The notes beneath the pieces are model-generated. The model did no database searches. It was not told the origin of the DNA and was given only the letters and a program-made list of their open reading frames with translations. A program made the position numbers and the translations under genes. A DNA stretch of 20,535 nucleotides, taken from the NCBI GenBank assembly GCA_900762815.1, contig CAAFHX010000039.1:1-20535 (forward strand). The letters run 5' to 3'. This DNA comes from Candidatus Avelusimicrobium facis (lineage in GTDB: Bacteria; Elusimicrobiota; Elusimicrobia; Elusimicrobiales; Elusimicrobiaceae). Each line of letters opens with the position of its first letter. Within the stretch, counting starts at the first letter, position 1. Positions 6,693 to 14,924 of this stretch are shown piece by piece.

Positions 6693-7259
6693 CTATTTCT
6701 TAAAGTCGTAGAATTGGCGCACGACCTTGGCCGGGTTCCCCACGGCCATGGCAAAGGCGGGCACGTCTTTGGTAACGACCGCGCCGGCGCCGATGACGGC
6801 ATGGTCGCCGATGTGCACCCCGGGCAGGATGATGGCCCCGCCCCCAATCCACACATTTTGGCCGATGCACACGGCGGCGGCAAATTCTTTGCCGGCGGCG
6901 CGCGCCTTGGGGTCTATGGGGTGGGTGGCGGTATAAATTTGCACATGAGGGCCCAACAGGGTGCCCGTGCCGATGTCCACGCGGGCGCAATCTAAAATGG
7001 TGCAGTTAAAATTCACAAAGACCCGGTCTCCAAAGTAAATCTGGCTGCCGTAATCGCAAAAGAACGGCGGTTCAATATGCAGGTCTTGGCCGGCTTGGCC
7101 AAAGAGTTGTTTGCATAATTGGGTCCGTTGGTTTTCATCGGCCGGGTCGGTGGCGTTATATTGCCAAAGCAGGCGGCGGGCCGCCTGCCGCGCCGCCGTC
7201 AGTTCCGGGTCGGCGGCGTTGTAAAAAAGGCCGTGGAGCATATTCTCTTTTTCACTCAT
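6693..7259 (-). CDS. maa: Maltose/galactoside O-acetyltransferase family protein (left-handed beta-helix)
   Basis: Cytoplasmic acetyl-CoA-dependent sugar O-acetyltransferase of the LacA/Maa type, 188 aa, the usual length. The N-terminal helical Mac domain (about 5-50, ENMLHGLFYNAADPEL) is followed by hexapeptide repeats of a left-handed beta-helix (about 70-180, for example IGTGTLLGP, IGQNVWIGGGAIILPGV, IGDHAVIGAGAVVTKDVP). The catalytic His is H113 in TATHPID, with N84 or N86 in FVNFNC contributing as in LacA. The protein ends in the usual GNPAKVVR segment. It stands alone on the minus strand, divergent from the efflux operon. The start has no ribosome site; an extended -10 element ends 6 nt before the ATG. 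The true acceptor sugar is unknown for most members of this family. Confidence 0.92.
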   Translation of the reverse strand: MSEKENMLHGLFYNAADPELTAARQAARRLLWQYNATDPADENQRTQLCKQLFGQAGQDLHIEPPFFCDYGSQIYFGDRVFVNFNCTILDCARVDIGTGTLLGPHVQIYTATHPIDPKARAAGKEFAAAVCIGQNVWIGGGAIILPGVHIGDHAVIGAGAVVTKDVPAFAMAVGNPAKVVRQFYDFKK

Positions 7260-7265
7260 ATTCGT

Positions 7266-7274
7266 ATTGTAGCA
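7266..7274 (-). promoter_or_regulatory. Extended -10 promoter, probably leaderless (acetyltransferase gene)
   Basis: The minus strand reads TGC (7274-7272) then TACAAT (7271-7266), 6 nt before the ATG at 7259. No Shine-Dalgarno sequence lies between. The layout matches the elements before the genes at 4325, 13533 and 17967. Confidence 0.6.
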
Positions 7275-7353
7275 ATTTAATCTAAAAAAAGAATGGAAAA
7301 ACTGCGCACAGAAGCTTAAATTTTATAGAATTCAAGAGAAGCCCCTTGGGCGG

Positions 7354-7383
7354 TTGCGCGGCCCGGCGGCGTTTTTGTAAAAT
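7354..7383 (+). promoter_or_regulatory. Possible promoter of the RND efflux operon
   Basis: A -10-like TAAAAT (7378-7383) is preceded at 18 nt by TTGCGC (7354-7359), a weak -35. The predicted start near 7390 would fall inside the palindrome at 7385-7404, the right geometry for repression. This is an inference from weak hexamers; the leader to the ATG would be about 65 nt. Confidence 0.35.
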
Positions 7384-7384
7384 A

Positions 7385-7404
7385 TATTTACCGGCCGGTA
7401 AATA
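7385..7404 (+). promoter_or_regulatory. Perfect 20-bp palindromic operator, TetR-family-like
   Basis: TATTTACCGGCCGGTAAATA is an exact inverted repeat centred 61 nt before the first efflux gene. TetR/AcrR repressors of RND pumps commonly bind palindromes of this length next to the promoter they control. No regulator gene lies in the window, so the cognate repressor would be encoded elsewhere. The site lies between the divergent acetyltransferase gene and the pump operon, but about 125 nt from the former. Confidence 0.65.
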
Positions 7405-7455
7405 AAACCTGCCGATTTTTCGTTTTGACATCAATCAACAGAGGAGAAACTCATC

Positions 7456-8778
7456 ATGAAAAAACAGTTTTACACCGCGGCCTTGGCGGTGCTGGTGTGC
7501 CTGGTGGCTTTGGGCGCGTGCAAAAAACAGCAGCAGGCCCAAGAAGCGGCGGCGTTGCCCGTCCATGCCGTAAAAGTGTTGAAGGCGGATTTGCCTTGGA
7601 ACATTGAATACCCCGCCCAGGTGGCCGGGTCTTTGGAAATTCAGGTCCGCGCGCAAGTGGGGGGCATTTTGCAAGCCCGCTTGTTTGATGAGGGCGCGTA
7701 CGTAAAACAAGGCACGCAGCTTTTTCAGATTGACCCCAAACCCTATGAGGTGGCTCTGCAAAAAGCGGAAGGCAATTTGGCCCAAGCCCAAAGCGGCGAA
7801 AACCGCACCCGCCGCGACTATGAACGCATGAAGAAACTCCGCGCCGAAAACGCCATCAGCCAAAAAGATTACGATGACGCGCTGTCTGCTTACGAAGCGG
7901 CGCAGGCTTCGGTCAAAATGGCCCGCGCGGGCGTGAACGACGCTAAAATTAATTTGGAATATACCCGCGTGCTGGCGCCGATTTCCGGCATTACCGGCAA
8001 AGAAGCCCAGTCTGTGGGCAGCTTGGTATCTGCGGCGGGCAACGGCTTGCTGACCACCATGGTGCAAATCAATCCGCTGTGGGTCAATTTCTCCATGCCC
8101 AGCGCCCAATTTTATAAATTGGCCAGCGGTTTTGTGTCGGGTGCCATTGTGTTAGACGCCAAGGGCAAGAGCCCCATTTATGTGGAAGCCGTTACCTCTG
8201 ACGGCCGTGTCTATCCCGAAAAAGGAACCATCATTTTCTTTGACAGCACCGAGGACGTTAAAACCGCGTCCCTGGCCGTCAAGGCGGAATTCCCGAACCC
8301 CAAAAACCAGCGCATGCTGATGCCGGGGCAATTTGTGCGTGTGCGCTTGATTGGCGCTACCTACAAGGATGCGGTGTTGATTCCCTCCTCTGCGGTGCTG
8401 AACACCCCCTCGGGCAATTTGGTCTACACGGTAGCCGAGGACAATTCCGTCAAAGCCCAGCCCATTACGGCCCAGCTGCAAGACGATATGTACATCGTCA
8501 GCGAAGGGCTTAAAGGCGGGGAAACCATTATTTCCGCCGGCTTGATTAAAATCCGCCCGGGCATGAAGGTGACCGCCCAGCTGCAACCCTTTGAATTGCC
8601 GGCCCAAACCGCGCAGGAAGCGGCCCCGGTGCCCAGCACCGCCACCGCTACGGATGTGGGCTCTTTTGACAAGGCGCTGGGCAAAGACGTGCAGCCCGAC
8701 CAGCAAGACATCCGCACCCCGGAGGAAAAACACGCCGATGATGCGGTAACGAAAATGATTTCCGGCACATTGCAATAA
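7456..8778 (+). CDS. RND efflux membrane-fusion (periplasmic adaptor) lipoprotein, AcrA/MexA type
   Basis: Periplasmic adaptor that links the inner-membrane RND pump to the outer-membrane channel. The 440 aa begin with a lipoprotein signal (lipobox LGAC, C22 acylated). Next come a barrel-sandwich half (RAQVGGILQARLFDEGAYVKQGTQLFQIDP, about 66-95), an alpha-helical hairpin (about 97-165), the second lipoyl half (YTRVLAPISGITG) and beta-barrel and membrane-proximal domains (MLMPGQFVRVRL, SSAVLNTPSGNLVYTV). The family core ends near residue 380. A tail of about 60 residues rich in Ala, Pro, Thr and acidic residues follows and is longer than usual. The ribosome site GAGGAG (7441-7446) sits 9 nt before the ATG. 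First gene of a three-gene operon, 9 nt before the transporter gene. The substrates cannot be told from sequence. Confidence 0.93.
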   Translation: MKKQFYTAALAVLVCLVALGACKKQQQAQEAAALPVHAVKVLKADLPWNIEYPAQVAGSLEIQVRAQVGGILQARLFDEGAYVKQGTQLFQIDPKPYEVALQKAEGNLAQAQSGENRTRRDYERMKKLRAENAISQKDYDDALSAYEAAQASVKMARAGVNDAKINLEYTRVLAPISGITGKEAQSVGSLVSAAGNGLLTTMVQINPLWVNFSMPSAQFYKLASGFVSGAIVLDAKGKSPIYVEAVTSDGRVYPEKGTIIFFDSTEDVKTASLAVKAEFPNPKNQRMLMPGQFVRVRLIGATYKDAVLIPSSAVLNTPSGNLVYTVAEDNSVKAQPITAQLQDDMYIVSEGLKGGETIISAGLIKIRPGMKVTAQLQPFELPAQTAQEAAPVPSTATATDVGSFDKALGKDVQPDQQDIRTPEEKHADDAVTKMISGTLQ

Positions 8779-8787
8779 AGAGGCGCT

Positions 8788-11700
8788 ATGTTTTCTAAAT
8801 TCTTTATTAACCGGCCTATTTTTTCTACGGTAGTTTCTCTGCTGATTTTGTTGGCGGGTATCGTCTCTATTGTCAACCTGCCGATTGAACAGTACCCGGA
8901 TTTGACCCCGCCGTCTGTGCAGGTGTCGGCCAAATACCCGGGGGCCAGCCCGGAAGTGATTGCCGATACCGTGGCCGCGCCGATTGAACAGCAGGTCAAC
9001 GGCGTAGAGGACATGCTGTATATGAACTCTACTTCCTCCTCCAGCGGGGACATGAACCTGTTGGTCTATTTTAATGTAGGGACGGACCCGGACCAGGCCA
9101 TGATTAACGTCAACAACCGCGTCCAGGCCGCCACCACCTCGCTGCCTGAGGATGTGCGCCGCTACGGCGTTACCGTGCAGAAGAAGTCCTCCGCCATTTT
9201 GCAGTTGATTACCATGTATTCGCCCTCCGGGGTGTATGATACCACCTATATCGGTAACTATGCCTTGGTCAACGTAGTAGACGACTTGAAACGTTTGGAA
9301 GGCGTGGGCGACGCGCAGGTGATGTCTGCCAACGATTACTCCATCCGTATTTGGCTTAAACCCGATGTAATGAGCCAGCTGGGCCTGTCCGTAACGGACG
9401 TCATGGGCGCCGTGCAGGCGCAGAACGTGCAGCGCGCCGCCGGTAAAATCGGCCAACCGCCGTTGACGCAGAGCGTGGACCGCATGTATACCATTGTGGC
9501 CCCCGGCCGCTTGAAAACCCCGGAAGAGTTTGAAGAAATTATTTTGCGCGCCAATGCAGACGGCACCTCCTTGCGTTTAAAAGATGTGGCCCGCGTGGAA
9601 TTGGGCAGCCAAACGTATGAATTTTCCGGCCAGTACAATAACCAGCCTGCCGTGCCTATCGGGGTGTTCTTGTCCCCGGGGGCCAACGCCGTGGCCACGG
9701 CAGACGCGGTTAACCAGCGCATGAAAGAGCTGGCGGCCAACTTCCCCGGCGGCATTGAATACAAAGTGGCCTACGATACCACCTTGTTCGTCAACGCCTC
9801 CATTGAAGAAGTAATCCACACGCTGATTGAAGCCATGATTTTGGTGTTCCTGGTCGTGTATTTGTTCTTGCATGACTGGCGCGCCACCCTCATTCCGTGC
9901 TTGGCCGTGCCGGTGTCTATCGTCGGTGCTTTTGCCGGGATGTTGCTTATGGGCTTTTCTATCAACACCTTGACTTTATTTGGGTTGGTGTTGGCTATCG
10001 GTATCGTGGTAGATGACGCCATCGTGGTCATTGAAAACGTAGAACGTATCATGCACGAGGAACGCCTGCCCGTCAAAGAAGCCACCATTAAAGCCATGGA
10101 CGAAGTAACCGGCCCGGTGGTGGCCATTGTGCTGGTGCTGTGCTCCGTGTTTGTGCCGGTGGCGTTTATGGGCGGCTTTACCGGGGTCATGTACCAGCAG
10201 TTTGCCATTACCATTGCCGTGTCTGTGGTCATTTCCGGTTTGGTGGCCTTGACATTAACGCCGGCTCTGTGCGCCTTGCTGTTGAAAGACATGCAGCCGC
10301 GCACCAGCGGTTTCTTCTTCCGCTTTGACCAATGGTTCTCTAAAATTACCGAGAAATACACCGGGTTGGCGGGATTTTTCTTGCACCACGTATCTGTGGC
10401 TTTGATTGCCGTATTGCTGTTGTGGGCGGCGACCATGGGCCTGTTTAAATGGGTGCCGACCAGCTTGCTGCCCGATGAAGACCAGGGCATGATTATGGTG
10501 GCGACGATGTTGGACCCGTCCACTTCGCTCTCCAGCACCCAAAAGGTGGCCACGCAGCTAGAAGACATTATTTTAAAGCAGCCCTCTGTGAAAGAGGAAC
10601 TGACCTTTGCCGGGTATGATATTTTGAGCAGCACCATGAAGAGCAGCTCCATTGCTTCGTTCATCGCGCTCAAACCCTGGAAGGAACGCAAAGCCCATGA
10701 ATTGTCCTCCTTCAGCACGGTGGCGGCTATTGGCAAGATGGGCGCCGGGCAAATCCCGGGGGCCTTGGTGATGCCGTTCAACCCGCCGCCGATTATGGGT
10801 ATGAGCACCACCGGCGGTTTGGAAGGCTACATCCAAAACCGCTCTGGCTCCGGCAGCCAGGCTTTGTCTGAGAAAGTGTCGCAGTTTATTGCGGCCGCCT
10901 CCAAGCGGCCGGAACTGACGGGCCTGAGCACCACCTTCTCCGCGGCCACGCCGCAGTATGATTTGAAAGTGGACGAAATCAAAGCTATGGCGATGAATGT
11001 GTCGCTTTCGGAATTGTATGCCACCATTCAAGGCACGTTCGGTACGGCGTATGTAAACGACTTTACCAAGTTCAGCCGCAGCTTCAAAGTGATGTTGCAG
11101 GCGGAGGGCGATTACCGCGCCCGCCCCGAGCAGTTGGGCGAGATTTACGTGCGCTCTAACAGCGGGGCCATGGTGCCGCTGTCTGCTTTTGTTACCTTGA
11201 CCCCCATCTTGGGCCCGGATATGGTGGAGCGTTTTAACGCGTTCCCGGCGGCCAAAGTGATGGCCACCCCGGCCACGGGATACAGCTCCGGCCAGGCCAT
11301 TGCCGCCATGCAGGATGTGGCGCGCGAGACCTTGGGCGAAGAGTACACCTTGTCTTGGACGGGTACCACCTATCAGGAAACCATCAGCGGCAGCTCGTCC
11401 AGCATTGCGTTGATGCTGGGTATTTTGGTGGTGTTCCTCATTTTAGCGGCCCAATACGAAAAATGGGGCCTGCCTTTTGCGGTCATTTTGGCGGTGCCGT
11501 TTGGTATCTTTGGGGCCTTGTTGGGCACCTTCTGCCGTGGCTTGTCTAACGACATTTACTTCCAAATCGCCTTGGTGGCCTTGGTTGGTTTAGCGGCCAA
11601 AAACGCCATTTTGATTGTGGAATTTGCGGTGCTCGTCAAAGAGCAAGGGGCTACCTCTTATCAGGCGGCGTTGCAAGCCATTAAGCTGCGCTTCCGCCCG

Positions 11701-11928
11701 ATTATTATGACCTCTTTGGCCTTTATCTTGGGCTGCGTGCCGCTGGCTATCAGCAGCGGCGCCGGTGCCGCCAGCCGTCACTCTATCGGCACGGCGGTGG
11801 TGTTTGGTATGTTGGGCGCCACGGCCATTGCGCCTATGTTCATTCCGCTTTTCTTCTATCTGATTACGGGTGGTTGGAGAGAGAAGGAAAAGGACGCTCA
11901 GGCAACGGAGGAAATCCATGACCTTTAA
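8788..11928 (+). CDS. RND multidrug efflux transporter, HAE1 family (AcrB/MexB type)
   Basis: Inner-membrane proton-drug antiporter, 1046 aa, the usual length, with 12 expected membrane helices and two large periplasmic loops (about 30-335 and 560-870). It starts with the family hallmark FFINRPIF. The proton-relay residues are present: D409 and D410 in GIVVDDAIVV, K938 in GLAAKNA, R970 and T975 in the segment LRFRPIIMTS. GSSSS at 868-872 opens the second membrane half, as in AcrB. These residues place it in the hydrophobe/amphiphile (HAE1) class rather than among heavy-metal (CusA-like) pumps. It is sandwiched between its adaptor and outer-membrane factor genes. Its last 11 nt overlap the start of the latter, so translation is coupled. 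The exported compounds are unknown; bile acids, dyes or antibiotics are typical of the class. Confidence 0.95.
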   Translation: MFSKFFINRPIFSTVVSLLILLAGIVSIVNLPIEQYPDLTPPSVQVSAKYPGASPEVIADTVAAPIEQQVNGVEDMLYMNSTSSSSGDMNLLVYFNVGTDPDQAMINVNNRVQAATTSLPEDVRRYGVTVQKKSSAILQLITMYSPSGVYDTTYIGNYALVNVVDDLKRLEGVGDAQVMSANDYSIRIWLKPDVMSQLGLSVTDVMGAVQAQNVQRAAGKIGQPPLTQSVDRMYTIVAPGRLKTPEEFEEIILRANADGTSLRLKDVARVELGSQTYEFSGQYNNQPAVPIGVFLSPGANAVATADAVNQRMKELAANFPGGIEYKVAYDTTLFVNASIEEVIHTLIEAMILVFLVVYLFLHDWRATLIPCLAVPVSIVGAFAGMLLMGFSINTLTLFGLVLAIGIVVDDAIVVIENVERIMHEERLPVKEATIKAMDEVTGPVVAIVLVLCSVFVPVAFMGGFTGVMYQQFAITIAVSVVISGLVALTLTPALCALLLKDMQPRTSGFFFRFDQWFSKITEKYTGLAGFFLHHVSVALIAVLLLWAATMGLFKWVPTSLLPDEDQGMIMVATMLDPSTSLSSTQKVATQLEDIILKQPSVKEELTFAGYDILSSTMKSSSIASFIALKPWKERKAHELSSFSTVAAIGKMGAGQIPGALVMPFNPPPIMGMSTTGGLEGYIQNRSGSGSQALSEKVSQFIAAASKRPELTGLSTTFSAATPQYDLKVDEIKAMAMNVSLSELYATIQGTFGTAYVNDFTKFSRSFKVMLQAEGDYRARPEQLGEIYVRSNSGAMVPLSAFVTLTPILGPDMVERFNAFPAAKVMATPATGYSSGQAIAAMQDVARETLGEEYTLSWTGTTYQETISGSSSSIALMLGILVVFLILAAQYEKWGLPFAVILAVPFGIFGALLGTFCRGLSNDIYFQIALVALVGLAAKNAILIVEFAVLVKEQGATSYQAALQAIKLRFRPIIMTSLAFILGCVPLAISSGAGAASRHSIGTAVVFGMLGATAIAPMFIPLFFYLITGGWREKEKDAQATEEIHDL

Positions 11929-13429
11929 AAAATTTATATCCGCCCTGCTGTGCGCGGGGCTGTTAAGCGGCTGTATGTTGGGCCCCAATTACAAAAAGCC
12001 GGAGCTGGATTTGCCCGCTGCGGCCGAGGGAGAGGACTTCAGCATCTTTGAAAATGCCCAATGGTGGGAGATGTTTGAGGACCCGGAGCTTAACAAATTG
12101 GAAACCGAAGCGGTGCTCTACAACCGCGATTTGCGCCAAGCCGTAGCCCGTGTGGATGCGGCGCGCGCGGCAGTAGGCATTGCCGTAGCCGACCAGGTCC
12201 CCACGATTGCCGCCCAAGGCGGCACGGGCCGCGCCGGGAATTATTACGGCTCGGGTCAGTCGCTCAGTACGGGCACGATAGTGGCCTCTTTTGAGCTGGA
12301 CTTGTGGGGCAAGTACCGCCGCTTGAGCGAAGCGGCCCGGGCGGATTTACTCTCCACCATGGCGGCCAAGGACACGGTGCTTTTGTCTTTAACGGCGCAG
12401 GTAGCCTCGGCTTATTTTATGTTGCGCACCTTGGACGCTCAATTGGAAATTGCCAACCGCACCCTGCAAACCCGCAAGGAAAGCGTGCGCATTTATACCA
12501 GCCGCTACAATGCCGGCTATATTACGGAAGTGGATTTGCGCCGCGTAGAGGCCGATATGTACAGCGTGGCTTCCACGGCTAAGTCGCTGGAATTAAACGT
12601 GGCCACGGCAGAGACGGCGCTGGCCGTGCTGGTGGGCCGCAGCCCGCGTGAAATTGTGCAAGGGAGCATCGAACGCGGCGCACATTTAAGAGATATCACG
12701 TTAATGCCCAACGTCCCCGAAGGAATTCCGTCTAAATTGTTGGCCAACCGGCCCGATGTGCGCAGCGCCGAGGGGCAGCTGATTGCCGCCAATGCCCGCA
12801 TTGGGGCGGCGCGCGCGGCGTATTTCCCGGACATTACTTTAACCGGGGCCGCCGGGTATGCCAGCCCGCAGCTTAATCATTTGTTCCGCGGGCCCAGCGG
12901 TTTGTGGGCCTTTGCCGGGCAATTGACGCAGCCCATTTTTGCCGGGGGCGCTATCGTCAGCCAAAACAAAGCCGCCAAAGCGCAGTATGAGCAAGCCTTG
13001 GCCGCGTATGAAAAGGCCGTGCAAGTGGCGTTCAAAGAGACGTTGGACGCGTTAAACTCCAACCGCATCCACCGCGAAATTTTTGAAATCAGCAAAGAGC
13101 AAACGCAGGCCTTGCGCCGTGGCTATGAGCTGACCAAAAAGCAGGAGGACGCGGGTTTGATTGGCACCATGGAGCTGCTGGATGTGGAGCGCAATTTGCT
13201 GCAGTCGGAGATGAATTTGGCTACCGCGCGGCAAAATGAGCTGGTCGCTTTGATTGACCTGGCCAAAGCCTTGGGCGGCGGTTGGGATGAAAAATGCGGC
13301 TTCGGCCCGTATGAGCAACGCGTGCAGGAAGAAAAAGAAGCCTTTGACGCAGCGCGCGCCCAGGCGGCGCAAAATGCGCAAACGCAGCCACCTGCGCAAG
13401 CAGAACAGCCGGCCGCAGAAACCAAATAA
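11918..13429 (+). CDS. RND efflux outer-membrane factor lipoprotein, NodT family (OprM/TolC type)
   Basis: Trimeric outer-membrane channel that completes the tripartite pump, 503 aa. A lipoprotein signal (lipobox LSGC, C19) is followed by GPNYKKPELDLP, the standard start of mature NodT-family proteins. Two outer-membrane-efflux repeats follow. The first includes NAQWWEMFEDPELNKLETEA and FELDLWGKYRR; the second includes LLANRPDVRSAEGQL, AAYFPDITLTGAAGY and the LTQPIFAGGAI segment. The tail (about 470-503) is Ala/Gln/Pro-rich and probably disordered. The start at 11918 is set by GGAGGA (11907-11912), 5 nt upstream, and by the signal peptide; an upstream in-frame start at 11870 would bury that signal. 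It overlaps the end of the transporter gene by 11 nt and is followed by a strong terminator, closing the operon. Confidence 0.93.
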   Translation: MTFKKFISALLCAGLLSGCMLGPNYKKPELDLPAAAEGEDFSIFENAQWWEMFEDPELNKLETEAVLYNRDLRQAVARVDAARAAVGIAVADQVPTIAAQGGTGRAGNYYGSGQSLSTGTIVASFELDLWGKYRRLSEAARADLLSTMAAKDTVLLSLTAQVASAYFMLRTLDAQLEIANRTLQTRKESVRIYTSRYNAGYITEVDLRRVEADMYSVASTAKSLELNVATAETALAVLVGRSPREIVQGSIERGAHLRDITLMPNVPEGIPSKLLANRPDVRSAEGQLIAANARIGAARAAYFPDITLTGAAGYASPQLNHLFRGPSGLWAFAGQLTQPIFAGGAIVSQNKAAKAQYEQALAAYEKAVQVAFKETLDALNSNRIHREIFEISKEQTQALRRGYELTKKQEDAGLIGTMELLDVERNLLQSEMNLATARQNELVALIDLAKALGGGWDEKCGFGPYEQRVQEEKEAFDAARAQAAQNAQTQPPAQAEQPAAETK

Positions 13430-13447
13430 TAATTTAGTTTTTTCTTA

Positions 13448-13484
13448 CACCCCGGGGATAGGCAGTAACCCCCGGGGGTTTTTG
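13448..13484 (+). terminator. Intrinsic terminator of the efflux operon
   Basis: The arms CCCCGGGG (13450-13457) and CCCCCGGGGG (13469-13478) pair with one bulged base around an 11-nt loop. TTTTT (13479-13483) follows. It lies 19 nt past the outer-membrane factor stop. Confidence 0.85.
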
Positions 13485-13517
13485 TATATCGCATTTCAGG
13501 TGGGGTGGAAGTTAATT

Positions 13518-13526
13518 TGCTAAAAT
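13518..13526 (+). promoter_or_regulatory. Extended -10 promoter, probably leaderless (purB)
   Basis: TGC (13518-13520) precedes TAAAAT (13521-13526), and the ATG follows after 6 nt (ATAACT). There is no Shine-Dalgarno sequence and no clear -35 box. It is the plus-strand member of the promoter group seen before the genes at 4325, 7259 and 17967. Confidence 0.6.
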
Positions 13527-13532
13527 ATAACT

Positions 13533-14924
13533 ATGCAAAGCGATGTGTTAAGCCCCTTAGACGGGCGGTATCAGGCGGTTTTGGCCCCGTTGCGCGCAGT
13601 TTGCGGCGCGGCGGCGTTTGCGCGCGCCCGCGTACGGGCGGAAGCGGCGTGGCTGCTGGTATTGAACACTTTGCATTTGCCCGGTTTTGCTCCTCTGTCT
13701 GCCCGAGAGAAAGCCCTGCTGGAGCAATTGCCCCAGCTGAGTGAAAAAGATTTACAAATTTTATACCAAATAGAAACCGTCGGCGATAAAAAACGCCCCG
13801 CCACCCGCCACGACGTCAAAGCTGTGGAGTATTTTGTGGCGGACCGGTTGGCGCAGGCGGGCTTTGCCGCGCGGGCTCATTGGGTGCATTTTGCTTTGAC
13901 CAGCGAGGACATCAACAGCGCCGCCTATGCGCAGCTGCTTTCCGACGCGGTGGGCTGGGTGTTGGTCCCCGCATTGGAGAAGGTGCGAAAAGAACTTTCC
14001 GCCCGGGCCCGCCGCGCGGCCAAGCAAGTTTTGCTGGCGCGCACCCATGGCCAACCGGCCGTGCCCACCACTTTTGGGCGGGAATTGAAAGTATTTGAAA
14101 CCCGGCTGGGCCGCCAGCTGCAGCAGCTTAAAAAACAGCAGATTTCTTGCAAAGCCGGCGGTGCTATCGGCGCGTACAATGCGCACCAAGCCGCTTTCCC
14201 GGCGGTCAACTGGCCCCAGGCTGCGCAGGCGTGGGTACGGCTGCTGGGCACCGGGCGCAAGAACAAACTCTTTTTAAGTCCGCTTTCCACGCAGGTGGAC
14301 AACCGCGACAGCTACGCCGAATTGTTTGACACCTTGCGGCGCATTCATGTGATTTTGCTGGGGCTCAGCCAAGATATGTGGCGCTATATTTCCGCCGGGC
14401 TGGTCAAGCAAAAAACCGTCACGGGCGAGGTGGGGTCCTCTACCATGCCGCAGAAAGTCAATCCCATTGATTTTGAGAACGCCGAAGGAAATTTGGGGCT
14501 GGCCAATGCGTTGCTGGGCTTTTTTAGCCAAAAGCTGCCGCTTTCGCGCTTGCAGCGAGACTTGTCCGACTCCACCGTGCTGCGCAATATCCCGGTGGCG
14601 CTGGGACATGGCCTGTTGGCGTATACTTCGCTGCTAAAAGGCTTGCAAAAAACGCAGTTTGACGCGGCAGCCGCCCGGCAGGAGCTGCTCTGCCACCCGG
14701 AGGCGTTGGCTGAGGCGTACCAAACTGTTTTGCGCGCGGCCGGGGTGCCTAACGCGTATGAAAAGGTAAAGGCCTTTACGCGGGCCCGGGCGGTGTCGGC
14801 GGCGGATTTAGAACAATTTGTATACAGTTTGCACTTGGATGAAAAAACAACCAAAAAACTGCTGGCGCTGGATTTATGCGCTTATGTAGGGCTGTCTGCG
14901 CGGCAGGCAGGAGGAAAAGTATGA
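13533..14924 (+). CDS. purB: Adenylosuccinate lyase
   Basis: Cytoplasmic lyase that acts twice in purine synthesis, on SAICAR and on adenylosuccinate, releasing fumarate each time. The 463 aa match the long E. coli-type PurB in length and in the opening SPLDGRYQ. Motifs: TSEDIN (123-128), the general-acid region ARTHGQPAVPTT with H172, and the fumarase/aspartase superfamily signature GSSTMPQKVNP (301-311), which carries the catalytic Ser on a flexible loop and continues IDFENAEGN. E. coli has His in place of Q307. A leaderless-type promoter sits 6 nt before the ATG. The gene overlaps purA by 4 nt (ATGA), so the two successive enzymes of the IMP-to-AMP branch are made from coupled frames, although the gene order is the reverse of the reaction order. 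Confidence 0.95.
   Translation: MQSDVLSPLDGRYQAVLAPLRAVCGAAAFARARVRAEAAWLLVLNTLHLPGFAPLSAREKALLEQLPQLSEKDLQILYQIETVGDKKRPATRHDVKAVEYFVADRLAQAGFAARAHWVHFALTSEDINSAAYAQLLSDAVGWVLVPALEKVRKELSARARRAAKQVLLARTHGQPAVPTTFGRELKVFETRLGRQLQQLKKQQISCKAGGAIGAYNAHQAAFPAVNWPQAAQAWVRLLGTGRKNKLFLSPLSTQVDNRDSYAELFDTLRRIHVILLGLSQDMWRYISAGLVKQKTVTGEVGSSTMPQKVNPIDFENAEGNLGLANALLGFFSQKLPLSRLQRDLSDSTVLRNIPVALGHGLLAYTSLLKGLQKTQFDAAAARQELLCHPEALAEAYQTVLRAAGVPNAYEKVKAFTRARAVSAADLEQFVYSLHLDEKTTKKLLALDLCAYVGLSARQAGGKV

Noticed and set aside
6660..6694. Hairpins after the acetyltransferase gene (AGCCTT/AAGGCT and GGCTG/CAGCC) as an intrinsic terminator
   Set aside because: The stems share bases and cannot both form, and no T-run follows on the minus strand. 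Termination there is possible but not supported.
7425..7430. Perfect -35 hexamer TTGACA upstream of the efflux operon
   Set aside because: No -10-like hexamer lies 15-19 nt downstream; that position is occupied by the ribosome site and start codon region.
8152..9456. Minus-strand frame of 434 codons opposite the efflux genes
   Set aside because: It spans the junction of two well-supported genes on the other strand, and its composition (His, Gly and Arg rich) is typical of antisense shadows.
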